Source: Streptococcus tangpeifui | Lineage (GTDB): Bacteria; Bacillota; Bacilli; Lactobacillales; Streptococcaceae | Length of the DNA stretch: 64,000 nucleotides | Direction: 5' to 3' | NCBI RefSeq assembly: GCF_011038795.1 | Contig: NZ_JAAKDU010000010.1 | Coordinates: forward strand, 1 to 64,000 | Part shown: positions 8,950 through 20,726 of the stretch, one piece after another | Layout: each line of letters begins with the position of its first letter | Numbering within the stretch: the first letter of the stretch is position 1 | The notes under the pieces: model-generated | The model's input: only the letters and a program-made list of their open reading frames with translations | What the model was told of the DNA's origin: nothing | Database searches by the model: none | Program-made: the position numbers and the translations under genes

Positions 8950-9906
8950 ATGGGTCTACTTGCAGTTTTAGTTCTTTTAGTTTCTTCGGCTCTCAAGTAT
9001 TCAACACCCCTTATTTTCACCAGCATTGGTGGAACCTTCTCTGAGCGCGGTGGTATTGTCAATGTCGGTCTGGAAGGAATTATGGTTATCGGGGCTTTCT
9101 CTGGCGTTGTTTTTAACCTAGCCTTTGCAGATAGCTTAGGGAAGGCGACTCCTTGGGTAGCTTGTTTGGTAGCTGGTCTCGTTGGCCTTGTTTATTCCCT
9201 TATTCACGCAGTAGCGACTGTTAATTTTCGGGCAGACCATGTTGTCTCTGGGACAGTTCTGAATCTGATTGCTCCTGCCTTGGCAGTTTTCCTTTGTCGT
9301 GTCATGTATGGTAAAGGAGAAACTGATACTATCAGCCAATCCTTCGGGCGCTTTTCTTTCCCTATTTTAAAGGACATTCCAGTGATTGGTGATATCTTTT
9401 TTAAAAACACGTCATTGATTGGTTATGTGGCTATTTTGGTAGCCTTTCTTGCCTATATCCTGATTTTTAAAACACGTTTTGGTTTGCGCTTACGTTCCGT
9501 TGGTGAACATCCCCAAGCTGCGGATACTCTTGGCATTAATGTCTATTTAATGCGTTATGCTGGGGTTATGTTGTCAGGTTTCTTTGGCGGGATTGGCGGT
9601 GCTGTTTATTCTCAAGCTATTTCTAATAGTTTTGCGGTCACCACTATTGCTGGTCCAGGATTCATTGCCTTGGCGGCTATGATTTTCGGTCGTTGGAATC
9701 CAATCGGTGCTATGCTTTCCAGTCTCTTCTTTGGTTTGTCCCAATCTCTGGCTATTATTGGCCATAAGATTCCTGGCTTGACCCATGTACCATCAGTTTA
9801 TTTGGAAATTGCTCCTTATGTTTTGACTATTGTTGTTTTGGCAGCTTTCTTCGGCAAAGCTGTTGCTCCTAAAGCAGATGGTGTCAATTATATTAAGACT
9901 AAGTAA
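8950..9906 (+). CDS. rnsD: Nucleoside ABC transporter permease
   Basis: The 318-residue membrane protein is a paralogue of RnsC. It has the N-terminal segment GGTFSERGGIVNVGLEGIM, typical of these permeases, and the QAADTLGINV coupling loop near residue 190. It forms the second half of the transmembrane channel. It is the last gene of the rns operon, with a long palindrome 70 bp after its stop. Confidence 0.92.
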   Translation: MGLLAVLVLLVSSALKYSTPLIFTSIGGTFSERGGIVNVGLEGIMVIGAFSGVVFNLAFADSLGKATPWVACLVAGLVGLVYSLIHAVATVNFRADHVVSGTVLNLIAPALAVFLCRVMYGKGETDTISQSFGRFSFPILKDIPVIGDIFFKNTSLIGYVAILVAFLAYILIFKTRFGLRLRSVGEHPQAADTLGINVYLMRYAGVMLSGFFGGIGGAVYSQAISNSFAVTTIAGPGFIALAAMIFGRWNPIGAMLSSLFFGLSQSLAIIGHKIPGLTHVPSVYLEIAPYVLTIVVLAAFFGKAVAPKADGVNYIKTK

Positions 9907-9977
9907 TTATAATCATTTTGAGCAGAGACTTATGGTAGGTATCTATAGATTTATAACTGATAAGCGTGCTGCATATG

Positions 9978-10016
9978 GCTAAACAGGCTAGAACCTAAGG
10001 TTCTAGCCTGTTTAGC
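9978..10016. terminator. Long perfect hairpin after rnsD
   Basis: An 18-bp perfect inverted repeat (9978-9995 with 9999-10016) has a three-base loop. No T tract follows on either strand, so it may act as a terminator, as an mRNA 3'-end stabiliser, or both. Confidence 0.6.
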
Positions 10017-10087
10017 TATCCAAGAAGTTTGAACTGTGATAGAATACTAGTGAGGGAGTGTATTCTAATGTTTGGGAGTTGGTTCGT

Positions 10088-12277
10088 ATGATAGAAAATC
10101 AATTGACGGTTCATTTTCATAACCGTCAGGGAAATTATGATAATTATAGCATGTGGAAATGGTTGGATGGCTATTGGGGCGAAGATGCTCAATTTGATAA
10201 TCAAGACGACTTTGGCCTTGTGGGGAAGATTAGTTATCCCTTTGAACGTTTTGCTAGTCAGGTTCATCTTTTAGTTAAGACAGCTGATTGGTCATCACAG
10301 ACTTGCGATTATACCGTTCGGCGTTTTTCAGGAGATGCGCCTAACAACATTTGGTTGGTTGCAGGAGATGATCAAGTTTATTATTCTAAACAGGTAGCTA
10401 AAACTAGTCCCTTTTATACTGGTCAGGACGGCAAGGCTTTTGACATGGGAATTCATGCTAATGACTTTGACCGCCGCTGGGGTTACCAAGGTTGGCTTGG
10501 TTTCCGTTATCAAGCTGATCAGACAAAGTTTAAAATTTGGTCTCCCTTGGCCGATAGGATTTATCTCTTGCTTTATAAGGATGCTCAGAGTCCAGCACGC
10601 TTGATTCTTATGAACAGAGGACATAAGTTTAATACAGACCACCACGAATTAAATAATCATGGTGTTTGGTCGGTGACGGTTAATGAAGACTTGAAAGGCT
10701 GGTCCTACCAATACCGAATCTATCATGAGGCCAATTTTTATCAAGATACCAGAGACCCCTACAGTACGGTCCTCAGTCTAGATAATAAGAAATCTCTGAT
10801 TGTCCCAGATGAAGATTTGCGACCAGAGGGATTTGAAGTTAAACAGGGGAAAGATGCCTATTGGCGAACTAATAATGCCTGTTCGGCTGTTATTAGTGAA
10901 TTACACTTGCGTGATTTTACAAATCATGTCTCTTCAGGAGTCAGTCCAGAACTTAGAGGGACTTTTTTAGGAGCTAGTCAGGTTGCTGTGAAAAATCCTA
11001 GTGGTCATCCGACAGCCTTTGAACATATTAAGAATATGGGCTACTCTTACATTCAATTGCAGCCGGTTTTTGACCATCATAAAACTTATTCAAAGAACGG
11101 AGAACTCCTCTATAACTGGGGTTATGACCCTGAAAATTATAATGTTCCTGATCGCCAGTTTGCTGCTGATCAGTCTAATCCCTTGGCACCAATTCTTGAA
11201 TTCAAGCAGATGATTCAAGCCTATCACGATGCCGGTATCGGCGTGATTATGGATGTTGTCTATAATCATACCTATTCCTCTTACAATTCTCCTTTCCAGT
11301 TATCCTGTCCTTATTATTACTACCGAATGCATGCCGACGGTTCCTTCCAAGATGGCTCAGGATGTGGTAATGAAACAGCTAGTGAAAAGGAAATGTTCCG
11401 CAAGTATATGATGGATTCCATACGTTATTGGGTACAGGAATATAATATCGACGGATTCCGTTTCGACTTGATGGGCCTCCATGATACCCAGACTATAAAT
11501 CTTATTCGTGATTTCTTGGATAGCATTGACGAGCGGATTTTGGTTTATGGTGAAGGCTGGGATATGGGAACTGGTCTGCCTCAAAGGCAGAAGGCGGCTA
11601 AGATCAATGCTGATGTGATGCCGCGTGTTGCCTTTTTTAATGATAATGCTAGAGATGCTGTCAAAGGGGCAGAAGTTTATGGTGATATCAAGGCTGGCTA
11701 TGTTTCAGGGGCACCGCTTGAATGGGAAGTTTCGCAAGCATTGCTGGGTAGTCAGGCTTTTGCACCTTATTCAGCTCCAAGCCAGGTTTTAAACTATGTT
11801 GAGGTTCATGATAACTATAATCTCAATGATTTATTGGCAGTTCTCCATCCTGAGGATAGCTTGGAGACGCGTAAAGCGAGAGTTTATTTGGCTAACGCCT
11901 TAAATCTATCCATGCAGGGTATCTGCTTTATGCAGCTGGGACAGGAATTTATGCGGACGAAGATTCAGCCGACAGGTCAAAATGGTGAAGTGACAACAGA
12001 AGATTTAAAACGGGCTAGCAACAGTTATAATGCGCCAGATTCAGTTAATGCTATTGACTGGACTTTAGTAACGGAGCATCAAGATTTATTGGAAAAAATT
12101 AAAAAATTGCTTATTTGCAAGAAAAGCGGACGAGAATTTTCTGAAAGAAGGTTTGAGGATATATATGCAAATATTACTATCAAGAGCAATGCTTATCATT
12201 CGGGGATTGTAGAAATCTCATCAAAAGAAGGCGATTTCATTTTTAATAACCAAGAAATTTCCTTGAAAATGACCTGA
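10088..12277 (+). CDS. pulA: Type I pullulanase
   Basis: This glycoside hydrolase family 13 enzyme hydrolyses alpha-1,6 branches of pullulan, glycogen and limit dextrins. The 729-residue product has an N-terminal CBM48-type region (near 90-200), then the catalytic barrel: the type I pullulanase motif YNWGYDP near 335, DVVYNH, GFRFDLMG (nucleophile Asp), YGEGWDM (acid Glu) and EVHDN. No signal peptide or LPXTG is seen, so it should be cytoplasmic and act on internal glycogen or imported dextrins. GGGAG about 10 nt before ATG 10088 favours that start over GTG 10058. It precedes the glg genes by 170 bp. Confidence 0.93.
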   Translation: MIENQLTVHFHNRQGNYDNYSMWKWLDGYWGEDAQFDNQDDFGLVGKISYPFERFASQVHLLVKTADWSSQTCDYTVRRFSGDAPNNIWLVAGDDQVYYSKQVAKTSPFYTGQDGKAFDMGIHANDFDRRWGYQGWLGFRYQADQTKFKIWSPLADRIYLLLYKDAQSPARLILMNRGHKFNTDHHELNNHGVWSVTVNEDLKGWSYQYRIYHEANFYQDTRDPYSTVLSLDNKKSLIVPDEDLRPEGFEVKQGKDAYWRTNNACSAVISELHLRDFTNHVSSGVSPELRGTFLGASQVAVKNPSGHPTAFEHIKNMGYSYIQLQPVFDHHKTYSKNGELLYNWGYDPENYNVPDRQFAADQSNPLAPILEFKQMIQAYHDAGIGVIMDVVYNHTYSSYNSPFQLSCPYYYYRMHADGSFQDGSGCGNETASEKEMFRKYMMDSIRYWVQEYNIDGFRFDLMGLHDTQTINLIRDFLDSIDERILVYGEGWDMGTGLPQRQKAAKINADVMPRVAFFNDNARDAVKGAEVYGDIKAGYVSGAPLEWEVSQALLGSQAFAPYSAPSQVLNYVEVHDNYNLNDLLAVLHPEDSLETRKARVYLANALNLSMQGICFMQLGQEFMRTKIQPTGQNGEVTTEDLKRASNSYNAPDSVNAIDWTLVTEHQDLLEKIKKLLICKKSGREFSERRFEDIYANITIKSNAYHSGIVEISSKEGDFIFNNQEISLKMT

Positions 12278-12447
12278 CAAAGCTATCAGTTTATGATAAA
12301 ATAAAGGTGGTTAATAAGGTCGCTAACATTTTAAATGTTTACTTAGGTCATTGACAATTCGGGTAGCCTTAAGTTTAGGGCTGCTCTTTGTTTTATCAAA
12401 TTGTCTATGGCTGACAGTGATATTATTCAAAAAAGGTAGGTGGTTAT

Positions 12448-14331
12448 ATGGAAAAAGAATTAGAGCTTTATACTTTCGGGACTGGCGAAAATTTTCATGT
12501 GCAAGATTACTTAGGTGTTCATCGTGAAGAAAATGGAGAGTACAGTTTTCGAGTGTGGGCTCCACATGCCGAGCATGTGCAAGTTATTGGTGATTTTACA
12601 GGTTGGTTTGACAATCCTCTGGATATGGCCTTGAATCACGCAGGGGTTTGGGAGGCTAGGACCGATCAAGCCCAAGAAGGTCAAATTTATAAATTTTTGG
12701 TTCAACGTCGCGGTGGTCAGATTGTTGAAAAAATTGATCCTTGTGCTCTCTACTTAGAAGAACGTCCAGGAACAGGAGCCATTATTAAGACCTTTGAAGA
12801 AAAGAAATGGAAAGATGGACTCTGGATGGGACGGCGGAAACGTTTTGGCTTCAAGGAGCGTCCTATCAATATTTACGAGGTTCACTCGAGTTCTTGGAAG
12901 CTAGGATCTGATGGTCAACTCTTGACCTTTAAGGAACTGACTAAGGAATTGATTCCTTATTTGGTTAAAATGAATTATACCCATGTTGAGTTTATGCCAT
13001 TAATGGCTCACCCTTTGGGCATGTCTTGGGGTTATCAGCTGATGGGTTATTTTGCTTTTGAGCATACTTACGGTAAGCCAGAAGACTTTCAAGAATTCGT
13101 TGAAACTTGTCATCTGAATAACATTGGAGTTATTGTAGACTGGGTACCAGGGCATTTTACTCAGAATGATGATGCTTTGGCTTACTATGATGGTACGCCA
13201 ACTTTTGAATATGCCGATAGCGATCGTGCTCATAATAGACGCTGGGGCGCTCTGAATTTTGATCTCGGCAAAAATCAGGTTCAGTCCTTTATGGTGTCCA
13301 GTGCTCTCTATTGGATTGAACAATATCACATTGATGGCTTGCGAGTAGATGCTGTCAGTAACATGCTTTACCGCGATTATGATGATGGTCCATGGACTCC
13401 TAATGTCTTTGGTGGCAATCGTAATCTGGAAGGTTTTAACTTCCTGCAAAAATTAAATGGTGTTATTCATTATCACCACCCTGATGTGATGATGATTGCT
13501 GAGGAATCGACTGCAGCTACGCCAATCACGTCCCCGATTGAATCGGGTGGACTGGCTTTTGATTACAAGTGGAATATGGGGTGGATGAATGATACGCTCA
13601 AGTTCTTTGAGGAAGATCCAATCTATCGCCAGTATGATTTTAATTTAATTACCTTTAGCTTTATGTACGCTTTTTCTGAGAGCTTTATCCTACCTTTCTC
13701 CCACGATGAAGTCGTTCATGGCAAGAAGAGTCTGATGCACAAGATGTGGGGAGACCGCTATAATCAATTTGCTGGTCTGCGTTGTCTCTATGCTTATCAA
13801 ATGTGCCACCCTGGTAAAAAGCTGCTTTTCATGGGTTCTGAATTTGGTCAGTTTTTGGAGTGGAAGTATGACTATCAGTTGGAATGGACCAATCTGGAAG
13901 ATAAACTTAATCATCAAATGCAGAATTATACAGCAAAACTTAATCAATTTTATAAGGAACACAAGGCTCTCTGGCAAATTGATGATTCTTATGATGGTAT
14001 TGAAATCATTGATGCTGATAATACTGCAGAATCTATCCTATCCTTTGTTCGCCGAGACAGAAAAGGAGACCTTCTGATTTGTGTCTTTAATATGGCCCCG
14101 GTTGAACGTAAGGAATTTACGATTGGTGTTCCTGTCGCTGGTCTCTATGAAGAAGTCTTTAATACTGAGTTGGAAGAATTCGGGGGTGTCTGGAAAAAAT
14201 CTAATCCATCAACCAAGACGCAGTCTGGTTTGTGGAAAGATTATCAACAAACTTTGACTTTCACTATGCCAGCTCTTGGTGCAAGTATTTGGCGTGTGAA
14301 GAGACATCAACGAACAAAACCGAATAAATAG
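12448..14331 (+). CDS. glgB: 1,4-alpha-glucan branching enzyme
   Basis: GlgB cuts alpha-1,4 chains and re-attaches them as alpha-1,6 branches during glycogen synthesis. The 627-residue product has an N-terminal CBM48 ([17 protein letters not shown] near 35), then GH13 motifs: [18 protein letters not shown] (nucleophile Asp), MIAEEST (acid Glu) and [22 protein letters not shown] precedes ATG 12448. It heads a tight block of five glg genes, with 61 bp to glgC. Confidence 0.96.
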   Translation: MEKELELYTFGTGENFHVQDYLGVHREENGEYSFRVWAPHAEHVQVIGDFTGWFDNPLDMALNHAGVWEARTDQAQEGQIYKFLVQRRGGQIVEKIDPCALYLEERPGTGAIIKTFEEKKWKDGLWMGRRKRFGFKERPINIYEVHSSSWKLGSDGQLLTFKELTKELIPYLVKMNYTHVEFMPLMAHPLGMSWGYQLMGYFAFEHTYGKPEDFQEFVETCHLNNIGVIVDWVPGHFTQNDDALAYYDGTPTFEYADSDRAHNRRWGALNFDLGKNQVQSFMVSSALYWIEQYHIDGLRVDAVSNMLYRDYDDGPWTPNVFGGNRNLEGFNFLQKLNGVIHYHHPDVMMIAEESTAATPITSPIESGGLAFDYKWNMGWMNDTLKFFEEDPIYRQYDFNLITFSFMYAFSESFILPFSHDEVVHGKKSLMHKMWGDRYNQFAGLRCLYAYQMCHPGKKLLFMGSEFGQFLEWKYDYQLEWTNLEDKLNHQMQNYTAKLNQFYKEHKALWQIDDSYDGIEIIDADNTAESILSFVRRDRKGDLLICVFNMAPVERKEFTIGVPVAGLYEEVFNTELEEFGGVWKKSNPSTKTQSGLWKDYQQTLTFTMPALGASIWRVKRHQRTKPNK

Positions 14332-14392
14332 ATGGAGGTTTTTTGCCTCGTCGATTTTAATAGCTTAACATCTTATCGGAAGGAGTTTTTAC

Positions 14393-15532
14393 ATGAAAAA
14401 TGAAATGTTAGCACTTATCTTGGCAGGTGGTCAAGGTACACGTTTGGGCAAATTGACTCAATCCATTGCTAAACCAGCTGTCCAGTTTGGAGGTCGCTAT
14501 CGGATTATCGATTTTGCCCTTTCTAACTGTGCTAATTCTGGCATCAACAATGTCGGCGTGATTACCCAATACCAGCCTCTGGCACTAAATAGCCATATTG
14601 GAAATGGTTCTGCTTGGGGGTTAGATGGCATTGACAGCGGTGCCACCATTTTGCAACCCTATTCAGCAACTGAAGGAAATCGTTGGTTCCAAGGGACCAG
14701 TCATGCTATCTATCAAAACATTGACTACATCGATAGCATGAATCCTGAGTATGTTTTGATTCTATCTGGGGACCATATCTACAAGATGGACTATGATGAT
14801 ATGTTGCAAACTCACAAGGATAATATGGCTAGTCTGACAGTTGCGGTGATTGATGTCCCTCTCAAAGAAGCTAGTCGTTTTGGTATTATGAACACCGATA
14901 CTAATGATAGAATTGTTGAATTTGAGGAAAAGCCTGAACAGCCTAAATCAACGAAGGCGTCTATGGGAATTTATATCTTCGATTGGAAGAAGTTGAGAGA
15001 AATGCTTCTTGATGCTCAAAAGAACGATATTGATATGTCTGACTTTGGTAAAAATGTTATTCCTGCCTACTTGGAACAAGGTGAGCCTGTTTATACTTAT
15101 AATTTCTCGGGTTATTGGAAGGATGTTGGTACAATCGAGTCTCTTTGGGAAGCTAACATGGAGTATATTGGTGAAGATAATGCTCTTCATAGTCGTGATC
15201 GTAACTGGAAAATCTACTCTAAGAATCTGATTGCTCCACCAAACTTTATTACGGAGCAGGCTCAAGTAGTGGATTCCTTAATTGTTGATGGGTGTGTGGT
15301 TTCTGGTAAAGTTGACCATTCTATTCTTTCAACCAGCGTTAAAGTTGAGGAAGGTGTTGAAATTAAAGATAGTTTCATCATGAGCGGTGCGACAATTAAG
15401 AAGGGGGCCAAGGTTACCCGAGCAATTGTTGGTGAAGGAGCTGTTATCGGTGAAAATGTCGTTATTGATGGTAGCGATGAGGTTCAAGTTGTTGGTTATA
15501 ATGAAGTAGTGGGGGTTCCAAATGAAGATTGA
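14393..15532 (+). CDS. glgC: Glucose-1-phosphate adenylyltransferase, catalytic subunit
   Basis: GlgC makes ADP-glucose from glucose-1-phosphate and ATP, the committed step of glycogen synthesis. The 379-residue product begins with the nucleotidyltransferase signature [15 protein letters not shown] and has a C-terminal left-handed beta-helix with hexapeptide repeats. In Firmicutes it normally forms a hetero-oligomer with GlgD, encoded next door with an 11-bp overlap. GGAGTT precedes ATG 14393. Confidence 0.96.
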   Translation: MKNEMLALILAGGQGTRLGKLTQSIAKPAVQFGGRYRIIDFALSNCANSGINNVGVITQYQPLALNSHIGNGSAWGLDGIDSGATILQPYSATEGNRWFQGTSHAIYQNIDYIDSMNPEYVLILSGDHIYKMDYDDMLQTHKDNMASLTVAVIDVPLKEASRFGIMNTDTNDRIVEFEEKPEQPKSTKASMGIYIFDWKKLREMLLDAQKNDIDMSDFGKNVIPAYLEQGEPVYTYNFSGYWKDVGTIESLWEANMEYIGEDNALHSRDRNWKIYSKNLIAPPNFITEQAQVVDSLIVDGCVVSGKVDHSILSTSVKVEEGVEIKDSFIMSGATIKKGAKVTRAIVGEGAVIGENVVIDGSDEVQVVGYNEVVGVPNED

Positions 15533-16655
15533 TAAATATTCTGCCATTTTAGGAAATGCAGTCGGTTACCATGATATGGGAAAATTGACTGAAAATCGAC
15601 CTTTGGCCAGTCTGCCTTTTGACGGGAAATATCGTCTTTTGGACTTTCAATTATCTAGTTTGGCTAACGCTGGTATCCGCAGTGTCTATGGTATTTTCCG
15701 TGGCCAAAATATCCGTTCAGTTTTTGACCATATCCGTTCAGGTCGTGAGTGGGGACTTAATACTCTCTTGAGTCATTATTTCCTTGGTTTTTATGAAAGC
15801 GATGATCAAACACATATTTCAGATTCGAATTATTATAAACAAATTTTAACCTATCTTAAACGAGCAGATACGGACCAAACTGTCTATATGTCTAGTGATA
15901 TACTTTGCAATATCAATCTGCAACAAGTGCTTCATCTGCATAATGTTAACCATCGTAATATCACTGTTGTTTATAAGAAAGTTTCGAGTGAGCACATCTC
16001 AGATGCTAATGAGATTTTGCAAATTGATGAAACAGATCATGTTACGGGTAAACTCGACTTGCAAAATATTGACGAACCTGTACCAATGTCTGCCGATATC
16101 TTTGTTGTTAATACACCATGGTTAATCGAGCAGTTGGAAAAAGAAGCTAAGCAAGAGCGACCAAGAAAGATTCGCTATCTTCTGCGCGATCTTTTGGTTG
16201 ATACTGGGGCTTTGGCTTTTGAGCATACTGGTTACCTTTCTAATATTAGTTCAGTTAAATCTTACTATGATGCTAATATGGATATGTTGGATTCGCAAAA
16301 GTTCTATGCTCTCTTTTATAGCAATCAGAAGGTTTATACTAAGGTTAAAAATGAAGAAGCCAGTTACTTTGCCCCAAGCTCCGATGTCAAACGATCTCAA
16401 TTTGCATCTGGTTCCATTATCAAGGGAGCTGTGCACCATTCCATTGTATCGCGTTCCTGCTATGTTGAAGAAGGAGCAACAGTCAGTGATTCTGTCATTT
16501 TTCCTAAGGTTAAAATCGGTCAAGGAGCTCAACTTGAGCATGTGATTGTTGATAAGGGAGTCACAGTCCCAGCTGGCGTAACCCTGCGAGGCAGTGCGGA
16601 AAAGCCATTAGTTATCGGTAAAGGTCAAGAAGTTACTGGAGATATTGTTCAATGA
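15522..16655 (+). CDS. glgD: Glucose-1-phosphate adenylyltransferase subunit GlgD
   Basis: The 377-residue product is a GlgC paralogue in which the N-terminal GGxGTRL loop is replaced by [17 protein letters not shown], so it is likely non-catalytic or weakly active and modulates GlgC. The nucleotidyltransferase-like domain and C-terminal beta-helix are retained. It overlaps glgC by 11 bp and glgA by 4 bp (ATGA), suggesting coupled translation and a GlgCD complex. Confidence 0.95.
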   Translation: MKIDKYSAILGNAVGYHDMGKLTENRPLASLPFDGKYRLLDFQLSSLANAGIRSVYGIFRGQNIRSVFDHIRSGREWGLNTLLSHYFLGFYESDDQTHISDSNYYKQILTYLKRADTDQTVYMSSDILCNINLQQVLHLHNVNHRNITVVYKKVSSEHISDANEILQIDETDHVTGKLDLQNIDEPVPMSADIFVVNTPWLIEQLEKEAKQERPRKIRYLLRDLLVDTGALAFEHTGYLSNISSVKSYYDANMDMLDSQKFYALFYSNQKVYTKVKNEEASYFAPSSDVKRSQFASGSIIKGAVHHSIVSRSCYVEEGATVSDSVIFPKVKIGQGAQLEHVIVDKGVTVPAGVTLRGSAEKPLVIGKGQEVTGDIVQ

Positions 16656-18082
16656 AAATCATGTTTGTAGCAGCAGAAGGTGCACCCTTTGCTAAAACTG
16701 GAGGTCTGGGGGATGTTATTGGGGCCCTACCTAAATCCCTTGTCAAAAAAGGTCATGAGGTTGCGGTTGTCTTACCTTATTATGATGCAGTAGATAACAA
16801 GTTTGGGGATCAGGTTGAAGATGTCATGTATTACTTCACCAATGTTGGTTGGCGTCATCAATATGTTGGTGTTAAGAAACTGGTCAAGGACAAGGTTAGC
16901 TTTTATTTTTTGGATAATCAATCTTATTTCTTCCGTGGTCATGTTTATGGTGACTGGGATGATGGTGAGCGCTTTGCCTTCTTCCAACTAGCAGCTCTTG
17001 AACTGATGGAAAAGATCGATTTCATCCCAGATATCCTGCATGTACACGATTATCACACTGCAATGATTCCTTTCTTGCTCAAGGAAAAGTATCGTTGGAT
17101 TAACGCCTACCGAAACATTCGAACAGTCTTTACCATCCATAATATTGAGTTTCAAGGACAGTTTGATTCTGGAATGCTTTGGGATCTTTTTGGAGTTGGC
17201 TATGAGCGCTATGCTGATGGGACACTCCGTTGGAATAACCGTTTAAACTGGATGAAAGCAGCAGTACTTTATGCTGATCGAGTGACCACTGTTTCTCCTT
17301 CTTATGCTCAAGAAATCATGACACCTGAGTTTGGTAAGGGGCTCGATCAGGTCATGCGGATGGAGTCTGGCAAGATCTCAGGCATAGTTAATGGGATTGA
17401 TACGGAACTCTTTAATCCAGCTACTGACCAATATCTGGATGCCCCATTCTCGGCGGATGATTTATCTGGTAAGGCTGTTAATAAGGCAAAATTACAAGAG
17501 CGATTGGGTCTACCAGTTAAGGCAGATGTTCCTCTGATTGGAATTGTATCTCGCTTGACCGACCAAAAAGGTTTTTCATTGGTTGTTAGTGAGCTTCAAC
17601 ATATTTTACAGTTTGATTTGCAAGTTGTTGTTCTGGGAACAGGCTATGCGGACTATGAAAATGGCTTTTCTTGGTTTGCCAGCCAGTACCCTGACAAGTT
17701 ATCGGCTAATATAACTTTTGACTTGGGCTTAGCTCAACAAATTTACGGTGCTAGTGATCTCTTTCTTATGCCTTCTGCTTTTGAACCATGTGGTCTTTCA
17801 CAAATGATGGCTATGCGTTATGGAAGTCTGCCAATCGTGCATGAAGTAGGTGGTTTAAAAGATACTGTCATTCCTTACAATGAACATGATCAGTCCGGTA
17901 CAGGATTCTCCTTCCACGGTTTTTCAGGCTATCTTATGACCAATACTATAAAATTGGCCTTGGAAGTCTATCAAAATCGTTCAGAGGATTGGCAGGCTCT
18001 GCAAAATCATGCTATGACGAGAGATTTCTCATGGGATACAGCTAGTCAAGCTTATGTTAATCTCTATCATGAACTTTTCTAA
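16652..18082 (+). CDS. glgA: Glycogen (ADP-glucose) synthase
   Basis: GlgA elongates alpha-1,4-glucan from ADP-glucose. The 476-residue GT5 enzyme starts [20 protein letters not shown], where the KTGGLGDV loop binds ADP-glucose. The C-terminal glycosyltransferase domain holds [11 protein letters not shown] and the [11 protein letters not shown] motif with the conserved Glu. Length is normal. The start overlaps the glgD stop. Confidence 0.96.
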   Translation: MKIMFVAAEGAPFAKTGGLGDVIGALPKSLVKKGHEVAVVLPYYDAVDNKFGDQVEDVMYYFTNVGWRHQYVGVKKLVKDKVSFYFLDNQSYFFRGHVYGDWDDGERFAFFQLAALELMEKIDFIPDILHVHDYHTAMIPFLLKEKYRWINAYRNIRTVFTIHNIEFQGQFDSGMLWDLFGVGYERYADGTLRWNNRLNWMKAAVLYADRVTTVSPSYAQEIMTPEFGKGLDQVMRMESGKISGIVNGIDTELFNPATDQYLDAPFSADDLSGKAVNKAKLQERLGLPVKADVPLIGIVSRLTDQKGFSLVVSELQHILQFDLQVVVLGTGYADYENGFSWFASQYPDKLSANITFDLGLAQQIYGASDLFLMPSAFEPCGLSQMMAMRYGSLPIVHEVGGLKDTVIPYNEHDQSGTGFSFHGFSGYLMTNTIKLALEVYQNRSEDWQALQNHAMTRDFSWDTASQAYVNLYHELF

Positions 18083-18117
18083 ACTTACTAATAATAGATA
18101 AGAAGGCGTTATTTATC

Positions 18118-20514
18118 ATGACACTAACAAAAGATCAATTTATTCGCGATTTTAAAGATACTTTGCATGAAGAACAGTTAATCAAGGTTCCAGATGCTAC
18201 CCCTACAGAACTTTTCTCAGCTTTAGCTAAGGTGATTCGGAAGTATTACACTCCTTTATGGTTGGAACGTAATCGTAATCTAACAGTCAATAAGGAAAAA
18301 ATTGCTTATTACTTTTCGATTGAATTCTTACCAGGCCGGATGCTGGAAACTAATTTGCTTAATCTTGGTATTTTGGATACTGTTAAGGAAGGTTTTGCTG
18401 AACTTGGTGTTGATTTTGAAAATGTTAAAAATGCAGAGCATGACATGGCATTGGGAAATGGTGGTTTGGGACGTTTAGCTGCAGCTTTTATGGATTCCTT
18501 GGCAACAACTGGTTATCCTGGCTTCGGTAATGGGTTACGTTATCGCTATGGCCTCTTCAAACAAAAGATTGTTGACGGTCATCAGGTCGAATTGCCTGAT
18601 GATTGGTTTGGCAGCCTAGGTAATGTTTGGGAAATCCGAAAAGATCACGATGCTGTGGATGTCCGTCTTTTCGGGGACGTCTTCCTAGAGCAGAATGAAG
18701 AAGGAAACCTTGTTCCAACTTACCATAACAGTCAGGTTCTTCGTGCAGTACCTTATGATGTGCCACAAATTGGTTTTCAAAATGGTAATGTTAATAATTT
18801 GCGTCTTTGGGATGTTGAGATTCCGGCTGATCAAGAAGCTCTTTATCCAACGGTAGAATCTCGTCGGGCTGTTAGTGATATCACAGCAATTCTTTATCCT
18901 GATGATTCTACTCTAGAAGGTAAGCAATTGCGCTTGGTCCAAGAGTACTTTATGACTAGTGCTGGATTGCAAACGATTATCAAGTATTATCTCAAGCAGG
19001 GATCTCCGCTGGAGGATATTTACAAGAAGGTATCTGTTCATATCAATGATACTCATCCAGCTGTTGCTCCAGCAGAATTTATGCGACTCTTAGTTGATGA
19101 TTATGGCTTAGAATGGGATGACGCTTGGAAGGCAACTGTCAAGACCATGAGTTACACTAACCATACTATCATGTCTGAAGCCTTAGAAAAATGGGATGCT
19201 GAGCTCTTCAAGAAAGTTTTGCCACGTGTTTATCAAATTATCTTGGAAATTGATAATCGCTTTGTCGCAGAGCTTGGTAAGGCAGGCTACGATGCAAATG
19301 TTGTCAATAATACTCGTATTGTAAAAGATGATCAAATCCACATGGCCAACTTAGCCATTATTGGTGGTCACTCTGTCAATGGGGTAGCCAAGCTGCACAC
19401 GGAACTGTTGAAGGAAGATACCTTGCGGAGCTTCTATAAGCTTTATCCTGAAAAATTTAACAATAAAACGAATGGTATTATCCCTCGTCGCTGGACACAG
19501 ATTGCGGCACCAGAATTATCCAGTGCTATTGACCAATTTATTGGTGATGGTTGGCGCAGTGATATCCACCAGTTGGAAGGCCTCTCAACTTATCTTGATG
19601 ACCAAGAAGCTCTTGATACCTTCTATCAAGTTAAAAAGGATGCTAAGAGTCGTTTAGCTAACTATATTAGGGAGACAACAGGTTTCCAAGTGTCAACAGA
19701 TGCTATTTTTGATGTTCAAGTTAAACGTCTTCATGCTTACAAGCGTCAACTGCTCAATGTTCTTCATATTATCAAGCTCTATTGGGATTTAAAAGATGAT
19801 CCTAATAAAGATATGGTTCCTCGAGTTTTCATTTTTGGAGCTAAGGCAGCACTCGGCTATCACTTTGCTAAGTCGGTTATCAAGGTTATCAATGAGTTAG
19901 CTAATTTGATTAATAACGATGAAAGCTTGCAAGGCAAGCTCCATGTTTTCTTCTTGGAAAATTATAATGTGAGCTTGGCTGAATTGATTATTCCTGCTGC
20001 GGATGTGTCAGAGCAAATCTCCCTAGCATCGAAGGAAGCTTCTGGTACTTCAAATATGAAGTTCATGATGACTGGAGCTATTACTTTAGCGACACTTGAT
20101 GGCGCAAATATTGAAATCAAGGATGAAGTAGGGGACGACAATATTGTTATTTTTGGTATGGATAAGGATGCAGTCTATGCACACTACCATGCTAATGACT
20201 ATCATTCTTGGGATTTGTATGAAAATGACTCAACCATTCACCGAGTGATTGACAGTTTTGTTAACGGTACCATTCCAAACATTCAAAGCGAAGGAATGGA
20301 AATTTATGAAGCCCTTATTCAACATAATGACGAGTACTTTTTGCTAGAGGATTTTCATTCTTATGTAGCAGCACAGGAAAAGATTGAAGCTCTTTATCGT
20401 GATAAAGATAAATGGGCTCGCATCAGTTTGACTAATATTGCCAAATCGCATAGGTTTACTGCTGATGATACAATTACTCAGTATGCTAAGGAAATTTGGG
20501 AACTACAAAAGTAG
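18118..20514 (+). CDS. glgP: Glycogen/maltodextrin phosphorylase
   Basis: GlgP releases glucose-1-phosphate from alpha-1,4-glucan with phosphate, using pyridoxal phosphate. The 798-residue GT35 enzyme has GNGGLGRLAA near 115 and the cofactor lysine in KEASGTSNMKFM near 645. It is the last gene of the glg block, 35 bp after glgA. Its presence beside the synthesis genes indicates turnover controlled from one operon, with PulA removing branches. Confidence 0.95.
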   Translation: MTLTKDQFIRDFKDTLHEEQLIKVPDATPTELFSALAKVIRKYYTPLWLERNRNLTVNKEKIAYYFSIEFLPGRMLETNLLNLGILDTVKEGFAELGVDFENVKNAEHDMALGNGGLGRLAAAFMDSLATTGYPGFGNGLRYRYGLFKQKIVDGHQVELPDDWFGSLGNVWEIRKDHDAVDVRLFGDVFLEQNEEGNLVPTYHNSQVLRAVPYDVPQIGFQNGNVNNLRLWDVEIPADQEALYPTVESRRAVSDITAILYPDDSTLEGKQLRLVQEYFMTSAGLQTIIKYYLKQGSPLEDIYKKVSVHINDTHPAVAPAEFMRLLVDDYGLEWDDAWKATVKTMSYTNHTIMSEALEKWDAELFKKVLPRVYQIILEIDNRFVAELGKAGYDANVVNNTRIVKDDQIHMANLAIIGGHSVNGVAKLHTELLKEDTLRSFYKLYPEKFNNKTNGIIPRRWTQIAAPELSSAIDQFIGDGWRSDIHQLEGLSTYLDDQEALDTFYQVKKDAKSRLANYIRETTGFQVSTDAIFDVQVKRLHAYKRQLLNVLHIIKLYWDLKDDPNKDMVPRVFIFGAKAALGYHFAKSVIKVINELANLINNDESLQGKLHVFFLENYNVSLAELIIPAADVSEQISLASKEASGTSNMKFMMTGAITLATLDGANIEIKDEVGDDNIVIFGMDKDAVYAHYHANDYHSWDLYENDSTIHRVIDSFVNGTIPNIQSEGMEIYEALIQHNDEYFLLEDFHSYVAAQEKIEALYRDKDKWARISLTNIAKSHRFTADDTITQYAKEIWELQK

Positions 20515-20562
20515 GCTTGTTTAGAATAAAAGATTAGATGGAAGTCCAATGTCATTAAGCTA

Positions 20563-20602
20563 GGAGATTTTATTCCAAGTTTGGGATAAGATCTCTTTTT
20601 TT
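20563..20602 (+). terminator. glg operon terminator
   Basis: An imperfect stem of about 13 bp (GAGAT...TATTCC with GGGATAAGATCTC) is followed by eight T. It lies 50 bp after glgP. The remaining 190 bp to nox hold only the nox control region. Confidence 0.75.
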
Positions 20603-20726
20603 CTCGAGTATATCACCTCTCAGAGTTACCCACTACAGTTGACAATGAGTCGTTTTTTCATGAGTTCAGTAGTTTTTATCAATTAGGCCTCCTGATTTTC
20701 TCAGTTTTTTCTGAAAGCTGTGAGCA

